Source of the DNA: Anaeramoeba flamelloides
Taxonomy: Eukaryota; Metamonada; Anaeramoebidae
NCBI GenBank assembly: GCA_027625915.1
Contig: JANTQA010000032.1
Coordinates: 7,440,001-7,504,000, forward strand
Direction: 5' to 3'
DNA length: 64,000 nt
The position numbers and the translations under genes were made by a program. Each line of letters begins with the position of its first letter. Positions within the stretch are counted from its first letter, which is position 1. Shown here one piece after another: positions 33,447 to 44,799 of the stretch. The notes under the pieces were generated by a model. It searched no databases. It had not been told where the DNA came from and saw nothing but the letters and a program-made list of their open reading frames with translations.

Positions 33447-33608
33447 CTGGTATTTGAATAATAAATGGGATTTTTTTTCACTTCATTTTTAATTTCTCTT
33501 TTTTAAGAGAACATAGATCGAGAACCTCTTTCTTTAAGAACTATATTTATAAAAAAAAATATGGAAAAGGAAGTGAAAATTCTTTCCCATTTAGAATTCA
33601 AATACCAG
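33447..33608. mobile_element. MITE family 1, intact-looking copy (162 bp, TA target)
   Basis: It starts CTGGTATTTGAATAATAAAT and ends TTAGAATTCAAATACCAG, with TA on each side. It is essentially identical to the 18578-18754 copy except for a short internal deletion (15 bases overall), so the two probably derive from a recent common source. Confidence 0.8.
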
Positions 33609-33654
33609 TAATAAAAAATGTTGTTGTCAAGAATTGAAATAATCACTTTTTCAA

Positions 33655-33935
33655 CTTATGGGACTTATAACTCTTGGTTATTGTTTTTCCTGGAGGTAAT
33701 AGAGTAAATTTGTACATAAGGAGTTCAATTAAAACTCTTCAGAAAACTCATTTATCAGCTTTAGAGAAATAAGATCTTATTTCATAAAGAATTCATTTTT
33801 TTCCCAGTTAAATTTCGAGTCAAAAAGATTCGATCCTTTTTTGTTTAAATTTTTGGATCAAATTAGAAAAAGTAAAATTATTCAAAACATTTTTATTTTG
33901 ATGAAAACCCCATTTTAGTAATTTCTGGCAGTTTG
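33655..33935 (+). repeat. Dispersed repeat of about 280 bp (also near 59.0 and 10.3 kb)
   Basis: Blocks such as GGTAATAGAGTAA, TACATAAGGA, GATCCTTTTTTGTT, TTTTTGGATCAAATTAGAAA and TTTTAGTAATTTCTG occur in the same order at 58990-59280. No coding potential. Confidence 0.55.
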
Positions 33936-35763
33936 TATCTAAAAAGTACCTTGGGAATTTATCTAATTATCATATATTCCAAAAAAGTAAATCGTATTTT
34001 ATCCAAATAAGGATTTCCCAGGCTTTATTTATAAGAACATTGAGCAATCTTGGGAACAGATAGAAGTACCCTTCCAGATTCCCAAAAAAAATGATACAAC
34101 AACCCAAGCAAAAAATTTTAATGCCCAGTTTAATAATGAACAAAAAATAACAAAAGGGCATCATATGCAAGTTTGTCTACCTTATATTAAATATATACAA
34201 TCAGCCCATGGAAAGATAACAGAAAAACAAAAGAAAATAAAATAAAAATCAAATATCTGGGTATATGCCCAAACAAGAAAACACATATCAAACCATCTAG
34301 AATACACCAAATATATTTTTCCAAGATAATTTTTCTATATATATGAAATTTGTAACAGTCTTAAAATATTATGAAAAAAACTGAGTTTTACACAATTGAA
34401 AAAATATGACTACCTTTCCACTATTAAACTCTTAATGAACATGTTTTGATGAAACGAAAATATAGACAAAATTCCAACTAAAATATGAAAATTAAACTTT
34501 TTTTCCAAGTCTTCTTATTTTTTTTTTTGATAGATTGGGCTTTTTATATAAAGAAAACAAACAGGATCAAAATAATTTACACTTAGAATTTTATATTTAT
34601 AACTTAATCAATGGTTTATATGTTCACCCTTTTAAAAATTGTAAAGTATAATCCCAAGGATCTTGGACTGGTGTGTATTAAGAACAATTTACCCTTAAAA
34701 CCATTATGGTTAAGAGGATTTAAACCTTTCACCAATTCAAACAAAAAACCAAGCATGGCAATTATTTTCTTAACCCTCGATCCAAAAAATCATTTTTTTT
34801 TGCGAGGAATTCACTTTTTAATAAAAAAAAAAAAAAAGAAATCACTTTCAAGAAAAAAAGATATGTCAAAAAATGCAATCATTTACATTTTGGCATGTCT
34901 TATCAACAAACCCAATACTTGCTTGTAATATCAACCGTTTTCAATTGATTAATTTTGTTTTTAAAATCTTTGGATCTTTCTTTACGCTTCCCTTTTGTTT
35001 TTTTTTCCACCCACAATTTGTAATTTAGGTGCTGTTGAATTAATTTTTGGATTTGAGAAAAAGTTTTGAAAAAAATAACCCCTTCTAAATATTCAATAAT
35101 CTTGAATTTTGCCCCTTTTTTTGTATACAATAGTTGATGAAAACCCCTTTGAATTTCAGACAAAATGGCCAAATTTTCAAACAATTTGTTAAAAATAGTT
35201 CATATTTCTTGAAAAAGTAAAATCGGAAATAATAAACTGTAATTTTCATTATAAATTTCAAAATATTCAATAGAGAGAAAAAAAAAAAGTCAATAAAAAT
35301 TCTTTACCCCCCCCCCAAATCTGTTTTTAAAAATAAAAATAGAGAAAATAATTGAAAAAGTGGAACAATAGTCCAGAATGTAAATTTCTAAAAAAATAGT
35401 TTACTTTATATAAAACAATTATAATCTATTCTTATTAACAAAAAAGGTTTGTAGCAAAATTCAATTAAAGACATTTTCCATCCCATATTTTATTTAAAAT
35501 TATTACTAGTTTCTCATTTTTTTTTTTTTTTTTGGAATTACTAAATAGGATTTTATTATTTTCTTTTAAATTCCAGTAATTTTGATATTTCGACAATCAC
35601 AGAAACTAAATTTCGAACAATCTAAAGTTTTAAAATATTTGACACACTAAATATGAGTATAAATCTTGATGAATTCATTTAATAGTCAAATTGAAGATAA
35701 ATCCCAAAAAATATTTTTTTAAAAAAAAATTGTCAATTGTTTTCAACATAATATATTTATATT

Positions 35764-35788
<25 letters not shown>
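35764..35788. repeat. (AT)n microsatellite
   Basis: A TATA dinucleotide tract of about 25 bases in noncoding DNA. Confidence 0.85.
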
Positions 35789-35794
<6 letters not shown>

Positions 35795-36940
35795 TTTACT
35801 ATTAGCAATATATTTTTATATAGTTTTTAACAATAATAAATCTATTCCAGACTCGAAGAGGGAGACTTAAATTGGGGATATTTGAAAATTTTGACCAAAT
35901 TTAAAACTTTAAAATGTTTAAAACCACTGTAAATAATTCATTTAATCAATAATAACCCCTATTTCACTCAAAAAGAATCAGTAAACAATGGAAAATTCAT
36001 TTTTTTTTAAATTGAACCAACATATAATTGTTTAGAAATAGGAGAAAAATAAGAATACCCACATTCAAGTTAATATTCCCAAAAGAAATACCTAAGAAAA
36101 CTAAAATTTTCGAAAAATAAAAAATATTAAAAAAAATATTTGTACCCCTTTCATTCGAAAATATCGTCTATAAAATTTCTCAATAAATGTGGAAATTAAA
36201 TTTTTTAACAATAAGATTTTTTAATTGTAAATGATTTTATTTTAGTAGAAATAACAAATCACAAATTTTCTTAATGTTAATTTGGAGTTTTCCAACATTT
36301 TTTTTTAACTCTACTTTCAAAAGAAAAAAAATAAAAAAAGAAAAAGAAAAGAAAAAAAAGCAAAAACAAAAAAACAAAAAAAAAAAAAAAAAGTAACAAA
36401 AGTATAAAAAATGATCTGAATTAAAAATTGAATTATTGGTTTTGAGAAGGATACTGAATGGAACTCATATAAATTGATCTATTTATTCAATAATTCTCTA
36501 CCCCTTTGACTGAAAAAGACTTTACATTCGACGTTTTATGTTCAATTTTCCAAAATCATCTTCCATCACAAGAACAATTAAATAAAAAATTCCATAAAAA
36601 TAAATAATTTAAAAATCGATTATTGTGTGAACAAAAGCCGAAACATGATTATAAATTAATAAAAGATATTAATTTCTTTGGGAATACATATAAAATTGAA
36701 TAAATAAATAAAAAAAAAAATATTCCCATTTTTTATTTTTTAATAAAAATAACAATTCAAAATATAAAAATCTTTAGATTATATTTTTTTCAAACAATAA
36801 AAATAATAAAAAAAAATAAATAATTTTTTTCAAATTATTTATCAACCAAGCCAGACTTACACTTTCTATTCTGGTTATAAAATTAACCCAAATGAGTTTT
36901 TCTTTCAAAAAGGAAAAAAAAAAAAAAAAAACAATTAAAT

Positions 36941-39900
36941 TTATTTTTGCTTTGTTATTATTTCTAACATTTTGCTATACCATTGTAACAAACCCTGTGT
37001 CCCGTTTTCATAATTTAAATTTTTAAAAATTTTTTCAAAGTTTGGGAATTTTTCTTGGAATAATTGATTTCTTTTCTCATTTTCTGTAAGAGTTTTCTTT
37101 TCGTTTGATTTCTTTTCCTTTTCATTTGCATTTTTCTGTGTATTGTGATTAAATTTGATCATTCGATCCTTTTCGAATTCGTTTGAAATTTGCGAAGCCC
37201 TTTCAATGATATTTTTTTCAATACCACACATTCTAGCAACATTGATACCAAAGGAAGACGGGCAAATACCGACAATCAATTTATATAACAAAATGATGTT
37301 ATCCCTTTCAATTTCTGTAAATGACATATAACTGGGCAAAACGTGCTTAATATTTTTAAACTGTTCAATTAGGGAATACAGATGGGTAGAAAAGATCGTC
37401 AAGGATTTGTTCTCTAGGAAATATTCAAGAACACTTGAAGAAATTGCTGTTGCGTCGACTGAGCTGGTACCCCTTCCCAACTCGTCGATCAGGATTAATG
37501 ATTTTGGTGTCGCCTGTGAAATTATAACTGAAGTTTCCTCCAATTCTCTCATGAACGTTGATCTGCCATGAATGATATCATCCGATGCACCCATTCGTGT
37601 ATAAATCGCATCAAACACCGACAGTTTAATTTTTTCAACTGGGCAATAGCAGCCCAAGTGCGCCAACAGGACAATTAATGCAATTGTTCTTGAAAGTGTT
37701 GATTTACCTGACATGTTTGGCCCAGACAATAATAAAATGTTTCTTTCTTTACTACTTAAAAAAACGTCATTTGGAATAAACGGCGAAATTGTTGTTTCAA
37801 GAATTGGATGCCTACCGCCAGTAATTTCTAAAATCTGCCCAACCGCTTCCCCATCTTCATCTTCATCTTCATCTTCATCTTCATCTTCATCTTCGTTTCC
37901 ATTTCCGTTTCCGTTTCCGTTTCCCTTTTTATTTTTGTTTTTATTTTCATTTCCATTATCATTTTCCACTGGTTTAACAAATTCTGGTTTCATGAACCCT
38001 GGCTGGGAAGAAAATTTCGCCAAGCTATATAAAGAATCAATTTCGGCGCAATTTTGAATAATTTTTTTAATTTTTTCAAATTTTTTTGAAAATATTCGTT
38101 GTAAAATCACCCATTGATTATTTACTTCATCAAGAAATTTGGAATTATACAAATTTAAATATTTGATTTTTTCAATGATCGTTGGCGAATGATATCTCGT
38201 AAAATTTTTAATTTTGGAAATTTGAACCCAATTTTTGGGTATTTTTCGAAATATAGCTTTTTTAGTATTTGGAATTTGGATCAAATATGGGATTTCTGAA
38301 ACAGTGACATATTCTAAGTGTGATATACCTAATTTTTTTCTAACAAATGTTAGGTGATTCTCTAAATCATTTTTAATTTTTTTTACTTTTTTTTTAAAAT
38401 TCAATAATTTTGAAAAATTTAATTTTGATTTTGCTTGATCTTTTTTTCCATTATTGTGATCACTGCTTTCAATTTCCATTTCATCACTCGTATTCCCACC
38501 GTTTTTTCCGTTCTCTTCCTTCCCCTCACTCTCTTCATCAGAAAAATCATAGCTTTCATTTTGATTATTTAAATCAAATAAATTTTGTTTCTCATTTTTT
38601 AAAGCAAAGCTCACATTGATAGGCCGTAAACAAAATTCAATAAAAGGCAATAAATTTTCTGTTGTGTTTATATAGGATGAAATTAATTTTGAATTGTTGT
38701 TTTTCAGTTCATTGCAAAGGAACAATTTTATTATTTTTTTTAAGGCATTACAAATTAAAACAAATTCCTTTGAAGAGCAACGTTCAAATTTAATTTTAGC
38801 TAAAATGCGATCCAAATCTGGTAATTTGGGATTAAATGTTTGTTCAATTTTTTTCGTCAAGGGCTGATTTTCGATCAATTCGTCAACTGCGTTTAATCTT
38901 AATTGTATTAGATTGTAATTAGACAATGGCGAACAAACCCAGTTCCTTAATTTCCTCATACCAAAACTCGATTTTGTGTGGTTTAATATATCAAACAGGG
39001 AACTGTAGTTGGTTGGAGCGTCAACTAAATTTAAATTTAAAGCAGCAGAGGAATTTAAAAATAAATAATCTAATTTGTTTGATTTTTGCTTTTCACCAAA
39101 CGAACAATAATTGCCCGGTGTTTTAAAAACGGATTCAAGATTAAATTGAATTAAATAAACATACAAATAAGCAATAGCCGATTTTACCCCGTTGGGCAGT
39201 GTAGAAATATGCTTTTTTAATTTTTCTGGTTGCGATTGTAAAAAATTATTAAATTGTTTTTCATAAAAGGTAGACTCTAATTTATTTTTATTTCGTTCAA
39301 TTCTTGACTGGTACCTACTTGATACAATTTTGATGATGCCTTCGGTTTCCTTACTCAGTGCGCCTTTGCTTGGTAAAAAAAATTCCTTTGGCTGTGTCAA
39401 AGTCAAATTCTTCTCCAATTTCGAGAGCGACAAGTCCTTGACAAAATGGTCATACAGGACTTCAACAGTTCTCGTGTCGACAGACACAATGGAAACCTCT
39501 TTACTATTCATTTCGTTTTCAATGATACACGTCAAATAGGAGTTGATCTGCTGGCTATTTGGCTGTGTCGTGTTTGTTAAGTCCTGTTGATCAAACGTCG
39601 CCTTTGTGTACACCTCCGTCAGATCTCTTTTAATTAATTTGCCTTTATTATCAGAAAATTCATGCTCAGCAGCAGACTCCACTTGCTTAATGACACCCAC
39701 TTTGTACCCCTGCTCGACTACCCTTTGAATGTGCACATAGATCCTTTGAACGGGGATACAACAATTTAATAAATTATTTGATTTATAGGCCTGGATGTTC
39801 AGGATTTTGGACACAACTACTGCGTCATGATCAAATAATAAATACCTGTATCCAGACTGAACAAACAAAACCATTCCGGGGTACTTGTCTCGGAATTCAA

Positions 39901-40375
39901 GATACTGCATCTCAAGCTTGGTATATTTGGATTTTGATCTGCTTGTGTTTTTTGTTGACTGCAGCAAGAGTGGTGTTCTTGATTTTTCTTCTAAAATCCG
40001 TTTTCTCAAGGGCTTCTGCTTCTTTGGGGTAAAGGTTTTTAATAGCAATTCCTTCCTTCGTGTTGGACTTTCCTCTTGATTGGAGTCAGTGAATTTTTCA
40101 ATGAGTTTTTTGCTTGTTGTGCTTAATTTTTGTTTGTTTTTTTTGTTTTTTTCTTTTTCTTTTTGTTTCTGTTTCTGTTTTAATTCTTGGCTTGTAGTTA
40201 TTTCATTCATTTTCCTTTTTCGTGTGTTTTTTGAATTTGGTGCTCGTTTGCTCTTGTTTTGTGGTGGCTGTTTAGTTTTTGTTGTCACACTATTGTTATT
40301 TCTTGTTTTTTTGGTAGGCTGTGAAAAAAAGGAAGTGATGCTTGGTTGTTTGAACTTTTTTTTTTGGTTGTTCAT
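36941..40375 (-). CDS. MSH3: DNA mismatch repair protein MSH3
   Basis: MSH3 pairs with MSH2 as MutS-beta, which recognises insertion/deletion loops. The single-exon ORF of 1144 residues begins with a canonical PCNA-binding box, Q10-P-S-I13-T-S-F16-F17. A basic tail leads to MutS domain I, whose YTKLEMQYLEFRDKYPG, CCIPVQRIYVHIQRVVEQGY and KVGVIKQVESAAEHEF blocks are MSH3-like rather than MSH2- or MSH6-like. The core domain (FDILNHTKSSFGMRKLRNWV) and clamp region (YVTVSEIPYLIQIPN, FTRYHSP) follow. The ATPase has Walker A GPNMSGKST (885-893), the Walker B block LILIDELGRGTSS with D964/E965, the FSTHL motif and a C-terminal helix-turn-helix. Two lineage inserts stand out: a Ser/Glu/Asn stretch at about 595-652, and a Gly-Asn plus Glu-Asp repeat at about 801-843. 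Walker A has Ser where most MutS proteins have Gly, as in MSH4. The ATG at 40375 opens the PIP-box frame. Confidence 0.92.
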   Translation of the reverse strand: MNNQKKKFKQPSITSFFSQPTKKTRNNNSVTTKTKQPPQNKSKRAPNSKNTRKRKMNEITTSQELKQKQKQKEKEKNKKNKQKLSTTSKKLIEKFTDSNQEESPTRRKELLLKTFTPKKQKPLRKRILEEKSRTPLLLQSTKNTSRSKSKYTKLEMQYLEFRDKYPGMVLFVQSGYRYLLFDHDAVVVSKILNIQAYKSNNLLNCCIPVQRIYVHIQRVVEQGYKVGVIKQVESAAEHEFSDNKGKLIKRDLTEVYTKATFDQQDLTNTTQPNSQQINSYLTCIIENEMNSKEVSIVSVDTRTVEVLYDHFVKDLSLSKLEKNLTLTQPKEFFLPSKGALSKETEGIIKIVSSRYQSRIERNKNKLESTFYEKQFNNFLQSQPEKLKKHISTLPNGVKSAIAYLYVYLIQFNLESVFKTPGNYCSFGEKQKSNKLDYLFLNSSAALNLNLVDAPTNYSSLFDILNHTKSSFGMRKLRNWVCSPLSNYNLIQLRLNAVDELIENQPLTKKIEQTFNPKLPDLDRILAKIKFERCSSKEFVLICNALKKIIKLFLCNELKNNNSKLISSYINTTENLLPFIEFCLRPINVSFALKNEKQNLFDLNNQNESYDFSDEESEGKEENGKNGGNTSDEMEIESSDHNNGKKDQAKSKLNFSKLLNFKKKVKKIKNDLENHLTFVRKKLGISHLEYVTVSEIPYLIQIPNTKKAIFRKIPKNWVQISKIKNFTRYHSPTIIEKIKYLNLYNSKFLDEVNNQWVILQRIFSKKFEKIKKIIQNCAEIDSLYSLAKFSSQPGFMKPEFVKPVENDNGNENKNKNKKGNGNGNGNGNEDEDEDEDEDEDEDGEAVGQILEITGGRHPILETTISPFIPNDVFLSSKERNILLLSGPNMSGKSTLSRTIALIVLLAHLGCYCPVEKIKLSVFDAIYTRMGASDDIIHGRSTFMRELEETSVIISQATPKSLILIDELGRGTSSVDATAISSSVLEYFLENKSLTIFSTHLYSLIEQFKNIKHVLPSYMSFTEIERDNIILLYKLIVGICPSSFGINVARMCGIEKNIIERASQISNEFEKDRMIKFNHNTQKNANEKEKKSNEKKTLTENEKRNQLFQEKFPNFEKIFKNLNYENGTQGLLQWYSKMLEIITKQK

Positions 40376-43300
40376 TGTTCGAAAAATTGATAACGAAACT
40401 TTCCGTTAATAAAATTTTTTTCTGAGAAAGTAATTTGATCTTACAATATTTTTGAAAAAATGTTTTATAAAAGTCAAAGTGGCTTTTTAGAGTTGGGTTT
40501 ATCTGTGTAATTGGGATTATTGGGTATCTTTACGTTATTTTTTTTTCTCATCATAATTTTGATTAACTGTCTCTGCAAGCTTGTGTAATTTCTTTATGAA
40601 CCTGGAAATAATAAGTGTTAACTTTCACGTATACTTATTCCAATCCACAAACAAGCCCTCTGTGGAATAAAATCGATATTTTTGTATTTGAAAGGATTAA
40701 CTTTTTTAATAGGTTTTATAAAGTCTAGGAGTAAATCCTATTGAAAGTTAAAAATTTGAACAGCTTTGTTTTCAATGAACAACTAGCGAATGTTTTGAAA
40801 ATTGTTGAAAAAGGTGCTGGTTTGCACTTAAAAAAGATCAATTTAAGAGAATTAATTTTGAATTTTTAGTTTGGTTTTATTTATCGAATTTATATATGAT
40901 TATTTTATTTAAAAAAAATCTATTCCTTTTTTTATTACTTCTGAAAATTGAAAATATTATCCGATTTTTTTTTATATTATTACTCTTCCTTACCATTTAT
41001 TTTGATATTTTTATTTCGAATTAAAAGTAGTATTTTGAAATTGAATTTTAATTGTTTTTCTCAAAATTTAATAAAAATATTAGTTTCAATTACATAATTT
41101 TCAAAACCCGATAAGAACAAGCTAATTATTAATCTCTGATTCATGATAAAACTCATTAAAAAAATCAGAACAAAAGGTATACTATTCCTTATTGAAAAAA
41201 GGGGTAATGAATAAAAAAAAAACAAAATTTAAAAAATGAATTTATATAATTGGAAAATTAAAAATTATTTCCAAATTCCATTGAAATTATATTATTGGTA
41301 TTCCTCAAAATGTTTTAACTGTGTCAAAAAAAAAATTTTTTTTTAATTTGAATAATTATAAAGTTTGATTAGCCATAAAATCATTGAAAAGATAATTTGG
41401 ATCTGAAATGTTGTTTTTTTTTTTTATAAAGTTAAAATTATGATTTTTATAGTTAACACATCTAGAAAATACATAAGAAAAAAATAAATTAAAGTTTATT
41501 CAACTTTTCATTTTAAAACTTTATATGTACTTTTTTTTTAAAATTCTTTGAAAAGGGGTTATCTATTAAAAATTTTAATTTTAAAATTTGGTTTTTTTTT
41601 TGTTTTTCATTTTTCTTCAATTTTAAAGACTTTTATCTCTGATCTGAATTAAATCTTTGTAAAATTCCTAAAAAAAAAATAAATGATTTTTTTTTTTTCA
41701 ATAATAAAAAGGTATTTTTCTCTAACGATTGTATTTTATTTGGTGTGAAAATAGTAGCATTTTACCAATATGAAAACTCTTACAAAAAAAATAATTTGAT
41801 TTCATAACAAAAACACTCTTGTTAACTATAATTTATCGGTTTATCTTTTTGGGTTCAACCCGTTTTACTGGTTTAGAAATAAAGATAACCAGTGTGTTTG
41901 AATTAGCTTTTCGAAAATAAAATATAAAAAGTTATCGTGTTTTGAGATTTGGGGTTTAATATTTCAAAAGGTTAAGAAAACAAACTGTTTTCGTTTTAAC
42001 TTTTAGAATAAAGGTTTTCAAATATGTTAGGTGTTTTTTTATTGTTTTATAAGTTTGGAAAGTTTTGGTAAGATGTTTTATTCTAAGAATAATAACTAAT
42101 AATAAAAATTTCATAATTATTTTTCGATCTTCTTCCACTTCGTATCTAAATTATTTTTTTAAGGAAGGACCTTTTAAATCATAATAACTTATTGAAATTT
42201 AATTCTTAATGGTCCAAACACATTTATCAATATTTGTTGTTGGATTTAAACTTTTAAGATATATAAATTTTCCTATTATAATTTTCTATTGTGTTTTGGG
42301 TATTGTGGGGGTATATAACTTAGAGAAGATATTAAAAATGGATTCCCAATTTTTTATATTTTTATTTATTTACTTTATTATTTTTCGAGTTGTTGAAAAT
42401 TCCAAACAAAATTTTTCTCATTTTTTTACAGTACACATTTGTTGAAATTCATATAAATGTATTATCTTAGATTTTACTTTGGAAATGTAAAAATAGAACC
42501 AATTGAAATAATTTTTTATTCAGATTCAATTGAAACAATAGTATAAAAAATTGTTTCTATAAAAAGGGTGTATTATTTTAAATTTATACAGATCAAATTC
42601 AACATCAATTTGGTATAAGTGTATATATCGGGATTAAAACTATTTTTTGAATTCCTATTTGAAATAATATGCCATTTCTATTGTTCTTAATCCCCAAACG
42701 TTAATAATAATCCACATTCCACTATAAGTGATCAGCATAAAATGAAAAATTCACTTTATTTTTAACAATCGTCCAAACTTAGATTGTTTAGAAATACAGG
42801 AAAGAATATAATTAGTGTTAGATTCGATAATCATTTAATAAACGTCCGAACAAGCGATAAATTAAAAAAAAAATGTTAAAAAAATTTTTTTGGCTCTTAC
42901 CATTGGAAACTCCCTTGCAATAGTCTCAATTTCTTAAGGAAATTAAAATTATTGACAATAAGATTTGTTAATTGTAAATTTCTGAATTTTAAAGTGTGTA
43001 CAAAGATTCACTTTTATTATTTTTAGTTTGGGGTTTAAAACGTTTATTTTTTTTTATCATAGTTAATTTAATAAAAAAATAAAAAAGTAAAAAAAACAAA
43101 AAGTAAAATACACAAAAGAATTTACTAAATGAGAAAAAAAGAGTTTGATCTAAAAATTTTATTTTTTATAATTGTATACAATAAAACATTTAGAATTTGT
43201 TTTTTTTTGTTGGTGGGGAAACTTTATGTCAGTAGAAATGTGTTTAAATGGCAAAATTCAAGAATTTCCGAAAATAATAAATTTAACAAAAGATTTTCTT

Positions 43301-44799
43301 TAACATTCAAGAAAGGTATGAAATAAAAATTTATGAAAATTTTTCTATTTTCCATTATATTGGGAACATACAACAATGTTATTTTGATCAATATAAATAA
43401 TGAAATCAAAGTATAAAAAGGGTGAATATATATCATTGGTGTGTGGTTTTGTGGTTTGTGGTCGAAATATTTATAATTAAAAATGGTTCACAAAAAAAAA
43501 AAAAAAAAAAAAACGCGAATGAACATATACTTACGAAATGGCATTATGTAGCTTCAATTTTCTGAAATATTTTTGTTTTTCAACTATAATAACTATAAAT
43601 TATTAAAATGAAAAAACCATTCCAAAAATACTTTCGTGTTAATACATTTGAAATTAAATGTTGTTATTTTTTTATTGTTATTAAAATATATCTTTGAAAA
43701 AACATTGAATAACGAAAAATAAATTTTTCTTAAATTGTGGGGGTTAGATTCCCAACTGAAAACGGTGGGGTTGTTGATAAAAATTTTCTTATGGGTGTTC
43801 TATAATCACAGTTAAATGTACACCCTTGGTGATTTGTTTTTAAAAAAATGGGAAATTTTCAGAATTTCAATAATTCTTATCAATCCTAAAAATTAGTATT
43901 TTTCTTTGATCCAATTAAAAGTTGATTGTATAATTTTATAATTTACATTTTAAATCTATAAAAAGGTAACCAATTACCACAGATGTACTAATTGTTTTTT
44001 AATATTTACTTTTACGAGTTTGAAATGTTTTGAAATTTGAACTTAGTCTTGAAAATCCCTAAGAGTCATTTTTATAAATTTTCATTTCAAAAATCTATTT
44101 CATCGTTTTTTTTTCGGTTTTGTTTGTTTTAATTTTTATTTTGTAATTTTGCTAACCAATTTTTTCAGAATAAAAATTCTTTTTGAGAAGTGAATACAAA
44201 ATAGCATAATAACTAAACAACCTGTAAAAATGAAACATTATACTTAAAAAGTATTTATTGAAATAAATTAGTCAATTTTTCTTTTTAAATAAATTTTAAG
44301 ATCTCTTGATGTTTTTTGATTTATTTTCAAAAAAAATTTCTCTTTTTTTTATTTTCTATTGTTATTTTTCATTTTTAAAAAAAAACTTACTGTTTCTTTC
44401 AAGTTAAAAAAATAGTTTTCCAAATAAAAGTTGTAAAAACTCAAAGATATTTATAAAATTAATAGGAATTGTTATATTTTTCAAGATTTATATAAAAATT
44501 CCATATTGAAAACTAAACTCAAATAGTAATTCTACCAATTTAATTTTATTAAAATCAATCAATAAAAAAGTGGAAAAAAAAATGAAATTGTAAAAATGCT
44601 AAATTATAATTATATTTTATTTTATTTTATTTTAATTAATGTATTATCATTCAACAATTTTTTAAAAAATTATAATAGTTGAAAAATTAAGAATAATTTT
44701 TGATAAAAAAATATGGAAAAGTGAAATAATTAAAAAAAAATCAATCAAATCAAATAATTTCCATAATTTCAAATTTAAAATTCAAGTTAAATGTTGAAT
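40376..44799. other. AT-rich spacer between MSH3 and the second H1 copy
   Basis: About 4.4 kb. A fragment of the repeat related to the 15.25 kb element lies at about 41215-41350. An A run sits near 43491-43514. The second segmental duplication copy starts at about 44271. The frames 42209-42445 and 43129-43326 are short, hydrophobic and AT-driven, and no gene is supported. Confidence 0.55.
41215..41350 (+). repeat. Fragment of dispersed repeat related to 15.25-15.78 kb
   Basis: AAAATTATTTCCAAATTCCA, the following TTGAAATTATATTATTGGTA, and TTTTAACTGTGTCAAAA match the right half of the 15.25 kb element and the 49.39-49.74 kb copy. Only this part is present. Confidence 0.4.

Larger units (their letters stand above)
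33125..36940. other. AT-rich spacer between p24 and MSH3
   Basis: About 3.8 kb. It contains a MITE family 1 copy (33447-33608) and a dispersed repeat (33655-33935), with a less A/T-extreme stretch at about 34600-35190. It also has a C run at about 35307-35316, an (AT)n tract at 35764-35788 and long A runs at 36360-36395. The frames in 34611-34928 (plus) and 34903-35184 (minus) have slightly protein-like composition, but I recognise no family and see no start or splice pattern that would make a gene. Confidence 0.55.

Noticed and set aside
34611-35184. Candidate gene from overlapping plus and minus frames
   Set aside because: No recognisable motif, no consistent strand, and no splice structure.
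37713-38057. Plus-strand poly-Ser/Phe-Pro frame within MSH3
   Set aside because: Antisense of the Glu-Asp and Gly-Asn repeat of MSH3.
42209-42445. 78-residue hydrophobic frame
   Set aside because: Composition typical of translated AT-rich spacer; no family resemblance.
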